Source: Moniliophthora roreri (taxonomy: Eukaryota > Basidiomycota > Agaricomycetes > Agaricales > Marasmiaceae). Taken from it: DNA of 64,000 bases. This document shows positions 56,239 through 64,000 of this stretch, in pieces; position 1 is the first letter of the stretch, and each line of letters begins with the position of its first letter. The translations under genes and the position numbers were made by a program. Location: NCBI GenBank assembly GCA_001466705.2, contig LATX02000175.1, positions 62,001 to 126,000 of the forward strand, written 5' to 3'. The notes under the pieces are model-generated. The model was given only the letters and a program-made list of their open reading frames with translations, searched no databases and was not told where the DNA came from.

Positions 56239-57845
56239 ATGTCCGATGCATCCTCCGCCGCCTCTTCCTCTTCTCTTACTGGCGGCCAGCCAGCCCGAAT
56301 CCCAAGCCCTGTTCCTACTGTGTCGGGAGAAGGACGATATGGCGAAAACATCACCTACCCCAACGGCCTCAGACCCAACCCCTATCAGCTCCTTCATCTC
56401 TTCAATACCGGGCAGTATGACGATCAAATCCGGAACGCCGCTAATCAGCACAACCGACTGGAACCCTGCGTCAAAAGCCTCTTTTTCCTCAGGGGTCAAC
56501 GAAAGCTATTCGAAAGAATCGTTGAAAGCTGCAGTCTCGAGATTGCAAACCAGGTGATGTACGCCTGTAACTACCAACTAGGGCTCGAAGGGCCTGTTAT
56601 GGTACCGTCTACATTTCCTTATCACCCCCATTTGTCCATGCCTCCTCCCGCAGATCCCAGAGCGATGTCGGAATACCCTGATCCCCTCTCCTTCAGCCTC
56701 CTCGACCGACTCGGAAGACGAACCGACGGCAACGGTTACCCCCGTCCCGACATCAACGACACTCGTAGCCTCATCTCCAGGTTCACCTCTGAACCCCGAC
56801 TCTCCCCCGCTGCCGGTACCTCCCCCGAATTTCCCGACACCCTCGTTTATCCTGACCCCACTCCCGATCCCGACGTCAAACCTAAGGTCGAGTCAATCGA
56901 CTCCCTTGCCGATTCCAGCCCCGGACCTTNGTCCATGCCCCCTCCCGCAGATCCCAGAGCGATGTCGGAATACCCTGATCCCCTCTCCTTCAGCCTCCTC
57001 GACAGACTCGGAAGACGAACCGATGGGAACGGATACCCCCATCCCGACATCAACGACACTCGGAGCCTCATCTCCAGACTCACATCCGAGCCCCGAGTTG
57101 ACGAACCCGAACCTTCCCCCGCTGCCAGTGCCTCCCCCGAATTTCCCGACACCCTCGTTTATCCTGACCCCACTCCCGATCCCGACGTCAAACCTAAGGT
57201 CGAGTCAATCGACTCCCTTGCCGATTCCAGCCCCGGACCTTCGACGACCGTTGACCCCGGAAATCTTCAGACGCCTGAAGCCTCAGTTCCACCTGAACGT
57301 GGAACACATCCCCGCGGTGGGAGGGGAAGTCGTCACAGGGGAATCAGACGACGAGGACGAGGACGACGAGGCGGAGAATCGAACCCCCGAAAGCGTCGAC
57401 GACCTACCGAAGGTCAGCTTGAGAAGTCCGACTCCGGCCCCGACCCCGATGATGCAGCTCGTCGACCGCGTCTCTGCCCTTTGTGCGGATTGGAGCGCCA
57501 TTTCGCCCGAGATTGCNGATTCGGGCTCAGACTCTTTGTCGGACGGTTGCCGTTATGACGATGAACGGTGGTACAATGACGAACCCTACGACAACCTCGG
57601 AGGAGAATGTTGAGTCGTTGATGGAGGATTACGACCGGGACGCCCAGCTGCTGTTTGTAGGAGCGGATCCCAAAAAGGTGAGGCTGTTGACGGTCGAAGA
57701 GCGGTTGGCTATGGGATGGCAACCGCCTTCAGAAGTACCAGCGACTCCACGGTTGGGAGCTGTAGACGAGATGCCGGACGACGATGACAGGCCTGACACA
57801 TCGTACGATTACGATGCGGAACTGTACGGAGACGGAGAATCGTAG
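56239..57845 (+). CDS. Third ORF region of chromovirus B, frame-switching
   Basis: An ATG 4 nt after the pol stop opens a 439-codon frame. Its first ~130 residues (N-P-Y-Q-L-L-H-L-F-N-T-G-Q-Y-D-D and N-Q-V-M-Y-A-C-N-Y) look protein-like. From about 56630 the second frame is more natural: Pro/Ser/Thr-rich, then E-I-F-R-R-L-K-P-Q-F and an acidic run. After about 57560 the third frame is (L-M-E-D-Y-D-R-D-A-Q-L-L-F-V-G). So it is probably one protein whose copy here has indels. Frame 1 also contains C-P-L-C-G-L-E-R-H-F-A-R-D-C, a perfect CCHC knuckle, so overlapping coding is the alternative. Function unknown. Confidence 0.55.
56629..57242 (+). repeat. ~300-bp tandem duplication with one N at the junction
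   Basis: 56629-56929 and 56931-57242 are near copies (start TCCATGCCYCCTCCCGCAG, end AGCCCCGGACCTT). They differ at several percent of sites and by an indel of about 12 bp. The ambiguous base 56930 falls at the join. Confidence 0.85.
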
Positions 57846-57870
57846 ATTGTGGTTAAAGCGGAGTTTACCC

Positions 57871-57886
57871 CTTGTTGAGGGGGTAA
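57871..57886 (+). promoter_or_regulatory. Polypurine tract of element B
   Basis: CTTGTTGAGGGGGTAA directly abuts the 3' LTR. The G-rich run is the likely plus-strand primer. Confidence 0.7.
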
Positions 57887-58339
57887 TGTTACGAACTTTC
57901 TTTTCTCTTCTGTAGTACTACCTATGCTTCTCATTACCCTCGGACTTATCCACTTTCCCAGCCCCCTTTTCCTTCTCGCATCCATGCTTCTCACTGCTTC
58001 CGGACTCTTCCACCCTTCCTCTTCCCCATTTACCTATCCCTTTGTACGATATTACTCATATCCCGACTGCCTCGGGACTTTAGACAATTACCGACTTCGT
58101 CGGCTATTCGTATATAGTTAGTACAAGTCTGGTTGTAACGTATTTAAGCGCTCAAGCTGAGACTCTGAGTCTCCAGCTTGACCTGGTTTATCTTATACTT
58201 GTGTCAACGCCTATCGAAGGATCTCTGAACTTCAGCAACCGCTGAACGAACTCAAACTTGAACTTGAATACTGCTTTAACAGAGGAGACTCTCTGCTGAA
58301 GTTAGTTAAAGTTGACGTTGCTACGCAAGTAACGTAACA
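57887..58339 (+). repeat. 3' LTR of element B
   Basis: 453 bp. It differs from the 5' LTR mainly by transitions, nearly all in the U3 half. Confidence 0.95.
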
Positions 58340-58535
58340 GGAGTCAAAGAGGGAAGAATGAAAGCATAGATGAGTGTCTCATTGAGATGCATAAGATTGC
58401 AATATACTTGGAGAAATCATTGAATGCAGAAGCAGTGCCAACTCTGATACACCTTAGGGTACAGGCAGTAGAGCAGCATTACAGAGTTGAAGTTGTTTTG
58501 ATTACTCTAAGAACCCTTGCACAAACCTTGTGTAT
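58340..58535 (+). pseudogene. Armadillo-like protein fragment interrupted by element B
   Basis: Continues the reading begun just before the insertion (about 50790-50843). The reading A-V-P-T-L-I-H-L-R-V-Q-A and the following I-T-L-R-T-L-A resemble one armadillo-type helical repeat. It is CpG-depleted and frame-broken. The undecayed paralogue is at 63262-63516, minus strand. Confidence 0.45.
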
Positions 58536-58941
58536 GGTCTTGTCTTGATACATGTTGACAAGGCCCCTTTAGATATGACTCCATGCAAATGTTGTGAATT
58601 GAACAGGCACAGTGGCAATGCTTATTGAACTCTTCAATTTACTGCTAACAGATGACATACAGATGCTGACTATCTGGTACCTAACCCACATCTGCAGAAG
58701 TGAAGAGGTGGCAAATGAGTGAATGAAGAACAAGAAAAGCTGTAGAATAAAGCCTTAAGGATAATGACAACCAGGTTTTTGTGTGGCAGGGCAAAACTAT
58801 TAACCCCCCAGCACTGCATAAGATGGTCTTGACTTTCAATCCATCTGAAACTTGGGAATTCAGATAGGATGTCAAAGGTGGCCTTAGATGGTGTGTGGAA
58901 TTAATTTGGAACACCTTTGGTTCCCACCCAGAATGTCATAG
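58536..58941. other. Duplicated spacer, no gene
   Basis: Inverted paralogue of 62886-63250. No recognisable ORF. Confidence 0.5.
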
Positions 58942-59466
58942 TTGATGGGCCAGAAGGAGGACACTTGTCCATCAGATTTGACATTAGAATTTTTTTCTGA
59001 CTGCATACAGAAACCACTCTCACATATCTCAATTAGTTTTGATAAATTTCCAGCTTGCTTACCAAGTCTTCAAGCTCTCACTGAAGTCCCTCTGCCCTCT
59101 CAGCTCAGCATTCCCTGTACTGTATGTCGTCACCTTTCAAATTCTGTTGCCATTGCCTTGGTGTTGTCCCAACCATCAACCACACAAATATTCATCAACA
59201 GCTGCCTCTTGACATTGAACCATCATCATCTCACCTCAGCCAGTCCTGAGCACCCTTCCCTTTCTGGATTTATCACTGAGACATTGAATGTAGTCTTCTG
59301 TTTGCTGTTTTCTAGAATCAGTAAGTCATCCTTCAACTATATAATGTCCTCTGTGCTGAATTACATGAACTGCAGTCTACATATTTATTTGGGCACTAAT
59401 TCTTTGATTATTGAGACAATTTTCACCTCATTCACAGACACTTCAACTCAGGAACTTGAGGCTTGA
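58942..59466 (+). other. Unrecognised 174-codon ORF, conserved in inverted copy
   Basis: The ORF (M-M-G-Q-K-E-D-T-C-P-S-D) is kept open over about 145 codons in the inverted paralogue at 61770-62210 with many substitutions. The opposite strand also reads protein-like, with few stops (I-C-V-V-D-G-W-D-N, F-N-V-K-R-Q-L-L-M-N), so the real coding strand is unclear. No family recognised. Confidence 0.35.
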
Positions 59467-59829
59467 GATGTCAGGATGAGTATTGGTGAGACAAGTGTTC
59501 AAATGTTGAGTTTTCCCATGGCTAGATAAGCAATGAAGTGAGACGCACACTCGCCACTAATAATTAAGTATGACACTCAGCATGTTTTTTCTTTCCAGCT
59601 TAAGTTCTCATTTGGCTCTACATTTAGGAAGCAATGAAGTTGAGACACAGCATCGAAATTGGGAGGTGCTGGCTAGTTGTCCTACTACCCAACCTGCCAA
59701 GATCTGCTGTTGAGCTAAAGCTACAGTGAGCACAGCTTCAAATTACTGTGCTGATAGCTACTGATGCTGGACCTTTAAAAGAAATCAACTTTGATCCTTG
59801 ATGTACTTGCCTTTAGTCTCTTAATGCAG
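59467..59829. other. No recognisable gene
   Basis: CpG-poor DNA, nothing assigned. Confidence 0.4.
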
Positions 59830-60180
59830 CACTAGGCAGTATCAGTGTCATATGCTCTTTGTTGTTGTCCAGACACTTGAAAGCTCATGGAATAGGTACA
59901 GCCACTTTGCTATTCTCAATGGTGATTGGACAGAATTACCTTTTTCAAACCTGCATTCATATTGGGTGTTCAAGTTTGCATCTATTGGGTTACATCGGAT
60001 GTGGTCCAACATCAAGACAGCCACTTCAAATGAAATTTGGTGTTACTTAGTCATAAATGTATTCATCTTGATCTATATTCTTAGCATTATATGGCTGACA
60101 CTCACTCCATGAATTTGCAGAAACACCAGTTGAATTTACTTAGAGCATTCAGGAGCTCATGGCATAGATTGCACCATGAG
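59830..60180 (+). pseudogene. Possible MFS sugar-transporter C-terminal remnant
   Basis: Plus-strand pieces read L-K-A-H-G-I-G-T-A-T-L-L-F, then E-I-W-C-Y-L-V-I-N-V-F-I-L-I-Y, and after a short gap E-T-P-V-E-F-T with S-I-Q-E-L. This order resembles the last helices of fungal hexose transporters followed by the PETKG-LEE motif. Frames shift and stops occur. A tentative call. Confidence 0.35.
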
Positions 60181-61769
60181 TGTCATCATAGACAGTAATG
60201 CATGTAAAATGAACTACAGTATAGGGCTTTAGGTTCACATATATATGAAGAGGAAATCATAAATATTATGTATTGAATCAAATTGAGCTTCATATGACAA
60301 AGCCCTACTGTATTGAGATGCAGAACTTCACCTCAGACATCTCAGAATCATACCCAAAATCTAAAGAAATATTCACCTATCATCTGACTGTCATTGTAAT
60401 GCCTTGAAACTCAGAATATAAGTTCAGAGAGTGCCTACAAGCCCTTAGTAGCAATATCCTGTCAATTGAAAAGATAAGGATTTTTGGTCCTATGGATGAC
60501 CAGTTATAATGATGTTATTGAGTGCACATCAAACAATCTTACTCATCAACAGGTGGAACATTATTTGGAATGAACCAAAGCAGTATCAAAAATTTGACAC
60601 ACACTTGAAAGTCTTTCAAGACATTCAGAGTGTTCTCCAAGAAATACAAAGAGTGTAATAAGCGAATTATTTATCTGGGAGGTGTGTGGTAATGTGTGGT
60701 AATGATGTGTGGTGATCAAGTCCTTAAGGCCTTAACACTCTTGAAGGTATGCATCTTGTCCCCTTGCATGAATTAGGGTTTGTTCATACTTAAATAGTGC
60801 ATGCACTACTTTTAAGCAAACTGTTACTGGTGTGTGGCAACATAATATGTGTTCAAGCAATTCCAACATGGTGAGCATGGTGATATCACATATGTGATCT
60901 AATCAAACTGGCAAAGTTTCCACAATAGACAGTAGAGCATGCAATTTAAAATATCTATATGTTATTCTATCTTAAAGACACTTCATTCTTACAGCCCAAA
61001 CTCCAAAGTCTCCCTCCCCAATTACTTATCCAACTCAAACATTTGGACTGAAGTAAACAGTACTGCAATTCTTGTGAGAACGAATCTAGCTGTGTACTGA
61101 GAATTGAGCCTTTCAGTACACAGGACTTATCAAGAACACGTACCTGTGAGAGGGCTGAAAGAGTGGTGGCCTTGTCAACCAGACTGCAAGATGCAGAGCT
61201 GAGCACTATGGTTAGTAGGTAAACTTGTCTGAATTCAGTCACATACTTGTGTCTAGATCAGTGGACCTACATCAAGGAGCAATCAGGAAACACCGCCAGT
61301 GAGTGTGGTACACATGCCTGAAAGTGTCATGGCCACCTTGGGGGAAAGGCTATACTGGTCCACAAAGCCTAGACTGTCAAAGAATCATGTAAACAACTCT
61401 CTGCCCACATAGCAGCATAGCCCAGTGCTTACTCTGGATTTCCAGTAGATTGACAGGTTTTGAAATCTTTATCATGGCAATGTGTGATAGTTCTTGAGAC
61501 AAGAGTGGGCATGAATATGAACCTTTTCTCTTCAATTATGGCACAATCATTTCTTTCACTACTTGAGCATCAGAACAACTTTGATGCTTTAAGTGTAATT
61601 GCATATGCACCAAATTATAAATCACATGAGCATAGAGCATACTGCATTATTCCCTGGCTTTACCCAACCAACTGATTCCTCTTCCAAAGCCAACCAGTCT
61701 GATCCAGCATCATACTGGTGCTATCCCTATGACATACACCTAAAATAAATTATTGAAGACAAAGGACTG
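60181..61769. other. No recognisable gene
   Basis: AT-rich, CpG-poor. Short ORFs (60967-61242 minus, 61460-61675 plus) show no family resemblance. Confidence 0.4.
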
Positions 61770-62244
61770 TTATTTGAAATAATTCAGCACAGAGTGGATC
61801 ATATAGTTGAAGGATGACTTACTGATCCTAGAAAATAGCAAACAGAAGACTACACTCAATGTCTCAGCAATAAATCTGGAAAAGGAAGGGTGCTTGGGAC
61901 TGGCTGAGGTGAGATGATGATGGTTCAATGTCAAGAGGCAGCTGTTGATGAATATTTGTGCAGTTGATGGTTGGGAAAATGCTGAGGTGACGGCAACAGA
62001 ATTTGAAAGGTGACAACATACAGTACAGGGAATGCTGAGCTGAGAAGGCAGAGGGACTTCAGTGAGAGCTTGAAGACTTGGTGAGCAAGCTGGAAATTTA
62101 TCAAAACTATTTGAGATATGTGAGGGTGGTTTCTGTGTGCAGCCAGAAAAAAATTCTAATGTCAAATCTGATGGACCAGCATCCCCCTTCTGGCCCATTA
62201 GATATGACATTCTGGGTGGGAACCAAAGGTGGCTTGGAATGCAT
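61770..62244 (-). repeat. Inverted paralogue of 58889-59350
   Basis: It carries the 146-codon version of the ORF at 58942 on the minus strand. Similarity covers the whole segment. Confidence 0.75.
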
Positions 62245-62885
62245 TACAAAAACTGACAAGAGGTTATAACACTGATAGAATAGTAAGTAACATGATACAT
62301 ACCTTATATAATGGCATATAATTATTACACCCATCATAATGAGGCTACATGGTGTTGTAAGGCCTGCAACATGAGGCAGCCTGTTGCAGGAATTATAACA
62401 GATTGCAGGAATTATAACAGATTGTAGGTATTATAGCATGTTACAGGCAATATATCATGCTACAGGCATTATATTGCATTGTATCATGTTCTATGCATTA
62501 TATCATGTTATGTACATTATAATATGTTCTACATGTATTGCCAATCCTAGATGCAGCCTTGCTTCAATCTAATCCAAATGAACAGGTGAAAGAATCATAT
62601 ATTGACTCCAAGTACATGCATATATACAGGGTAAAGTATTACTAGCTAGCAACATCAATATCTGTAGTGGTTGTCTGTGTCACTTCAGCATCCTTTCTGT
62701 TGAAAGTGAGGCAAAAGAATGATTTCAATATTCACAGGTGCAAGATCGACATTCAACTCGTCATCTGATGTTTTGGGTTTAGGTGATTGATAGTAGCTGT
62801 TGTACCACAGACAAGACATCTTATGTGTGCTTTTGAAGGAGCCTGAATGATTCTAGCAGGCCATACCACCCATTCCAAGCAGAGA
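62245..62885. mobile_element. ~640-bp insertion in the inverted block, type unknown
   Basis: The left copy (around 58889-58930) runs without this segment, so 62245-62885 is extra here. Its right part (62695-62885) is related to 47940-48075 plus 48767-48835. That points to a dispersed repeat family. The ends are not defined. Confidence 0.5.
62370..62535. repeat. Degenerate ~20-bp minisatellite
   Basis: About eight units around TTGCAGGAATTATAACAGAT / TTACAGGCATTATATCATG, getting more divergent to the right. Confidence 0.7.
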
Positions 62886-63255
62886 AATTAATTCTGCACA
62901 CCATCCAAGGCCATTTTTGACATCCTATCTGAATTCCCAGGTCCCAGATGGATTGAGAGTCGACTCGGAGACTGTCTCATCCAGTGCTGGGAGGTTGATA
63001 GTTTTGCCCTTCCACACAAAAACCCGGTTGACATTGTCCTTAAGGCTTTATTCTACAGCTTTTCTTGCCCCCCACTCACTCACTCCCCACCTCTTCACCT
63101 CTGCGGATGTGGGTTAGGCAACCAGATGGTCAGCATCTGTATGTCATCCGTTGACGGTTAATTGAAGAGTTCAACGAGCGTTGCCGCTATGCATGTTCGA
63201 TTCACGACATTTGCATAAAGTCACGTCTATAGAGACCTTGTTAACGTGTATCGAG
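62886..63255 (-). repeat. Inverted paralogue of 58536-58930; CpG reappears here
   Basis: It pairs with the left block in reverse. CG dinucleotides are almost absent before about 62960 and frequent after it. Confidence 0.75.
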
Positions 63256-63261
63256 ACAAAA

Positions 63262-63516
63262 TCATAACGCAAGGGTTCCTAGAGTAATCAAAATAACTTC
63301 GGCTCCGTAGTGCCGCTCTGCTGCCTGTACTCTGAGAAGGTGTATCAGAGTCGGCACTGCTCCTGCGTTTAATAACTTCTCTGAGTCCGTTGCAATCTCA
63401 TACATCTCGACAAGACACACATCTATGCTTTCATTCTTCCCTCTTTGACTCCTGCCTGCAACGCCTGTACAAGGAGAGTCGTATCGTGCAAATGCGAACA
63501 ATTCTGTGGATGGCAA
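63262..63516 (-). CDS. Short armadillo-like protein fragment, undecayed copy
   Basis: An 84-codon frame with a single armadillo-like helical unit (L-L-N-A-G-A-V-P-T-L-I-H-L-L-R, then E-V-I-L-I-T-L-G-T-L-A). Armadillo proteins normally have many units, so this is one exon or a fragment. The sequence around 63450-63470 is the intact site into which element B inserted in the paralogue. It lies downstream of the GH78-like gene on the same strand. Confidence 0.45.
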   Translation of the reverse strand: MPSTELFAFARYDSPCTGVAGRSQRGKNESIDVCLVEMYEIATDSEKLLNAGAVPTLIHLLRVQAAERHYGAEVILITLGTLAL

Positions 63517-63708
63517 GTGGCTCCGGCTATTCGTTTATGGGACCCCGTCAGTAATGTGAATGTATTCATCTATCTATTTGCATGTCGGATGTGCGGGAAC
63601 CTCTTCGCTCCTTGCTTCTGTCTCCTGCTAGTAAATAGATCATTGAAGGGATGGATTATAACAATCTGATCGATACACGCCCTCGCGATAGTGAAAACAG
63701 GACCACCT

Positions 63709-64000
63709 TTATCCGTCCACCCCAATTTCAAACCTTTCCAGGTGCTCGTCATTCACCTCTGTCACCGCCCGGCCATTCACCACTACCCGTACTCTGTCCA
63801 CTCCGGCTGGAGCAATAAACGTTCCCCTGGTTCCTTCCGGCACACTGATATTCACTTCCATCATTCTCTCTTCATCGACACTCCAAGAAACACCAAACCA
63901 ACCCAACGGAGTCTCAAATCCGCCTTCCGCAGCATCCTCTTCGATATTGGAAAACAAATGTGGATGGACAGTCCATACTCTTCCCATAGGTTCGTCAACT
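63709..64000 (-). CDS. Alpha-L-rhamnosidase-like (GH78) C-terminus, running off the window
   Basis: An open minus frame from the window edge to the stop at 63709. It carries R-V-D-E-P-M-G-R-V-W-T-V-H-P-H-L, then F-E-T-P-L-G-W-F-G-V-S-W-S-V-D, then a beta-rich segment (V-D-R-V-R-V-V-V-N-G-R). This is the C-terminal beta domain that closes GH78-type glycosidases. There are no lesions in the visible part, and CpG is retained. It may be the live paralogue of the two dead copies in this window. Confidence 0.6.
   Translation of the reverse strand, partial: VDEPMGRVWTVHPHLFSNIEEDAAEGGFETPLGWFGVSWSVDEERMMEVNISVPEGTRGTFIAPAGVDRVRVVVNGRAVTEVNDEHLERFEIGVDG

Larger units (their letters stand above)
50839..58344 (+). 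mobile_element. Complete Ty3/gypsy chromovirus B with LTRs and target duplication
   Basis: LTRs at 50844-51297 and 57887-58339 enclose gag, pol and a third ORF region. GGAGT occurs directly outside both (50839-50843 and 58340-58344), the 5-bp duplication expected of Ty3 integrases. The uninterrupted target is present at about 63450-63470. LTRs are roughly 95% identical by eye. The intact pol frame suggests a fairly recent insertion. Two N positions (56930, 57518) lie in the third ORF. Confidence 0.96.

Overview
This 64-kb window reads as a repeat-rich chromosome segment of a basidiomycete fungus, most likely an agaricomycete. The evidence is genes broken by many 50-60 nt GT-AG introns, fungal-type Ty3 chromoviruses, NACHT-NTPase fragments, an expanded multi-pass membrane-protein family, a kinase-like gene of a type common in mushrooms, and nuclear tRNA-Pro genes with introns. 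The species cannot be fixed from sequence alone.

Layout. 1-3194: 5' half of a minus-strand Ty3 chromovirus, cut by the window edge and inserted in intron 4 of a 7TM-type gene copy. 3195-7330 and about 18128-21960: two direct copies of a ~4-kb segment (7TM gene head plus a NACHT-NTPase remnant). 7330-17200: gene-poor, CpG-depleted DNA with decayed retroelements, a dead Tc1/mariner transposase and a small palindromic element. 17202-18764: a complete nine-exon 7TM-type gene. 22481-22961: an intact tRNA-Pro(CGG) between two tRNA-Pro halves. 23257-38015: the healthiest, CpG-retaining part, with a protein-kinase-like gene, two tandem copies of a membrane-protein gene each followed by a decayed convergent gene, a ~400-bp tandem repeat, a TIR element, tRNA-Pro(TGG) and an intact Gly-rich single-TM protein gene. 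39155-50843: decayed alpha-L-rhamnosidase-like fragments, two more 7TM-family copies, a hAT-like non-autonomous element and solo-LTR debris. 50839-58344: a complete Ty3 chromovirus with both LTRs, 5-bp target duplications, gag, an intact 1161-codon pol and a third ORF region. 58340-64000: the continuation of its target site and a large inverted paralogous block that ends at the window edge in an undecayed copy.

The most informative signals are structural. The Ty3 elements carry, just inside the LTR, a 10-nt site complementary to a motif in their own LTR, the arrangement expected of Tf1-type self-priming. The unoccupied insertion sites of both the chromovirus and the hAT-like element are preserved in paralogous copies inside this same window. 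Duplicated blocks occur as pairs of one CpG-rich and one CpG-depleted copy, as expected of cytosine methylation and deamination. Nothing here forms an operon. The few intact genes (7TM protein, kinase-like protein, two tandem membrane proteins, Gly-rich TM protein, two tRNAs) sit as islands among mobile elements.
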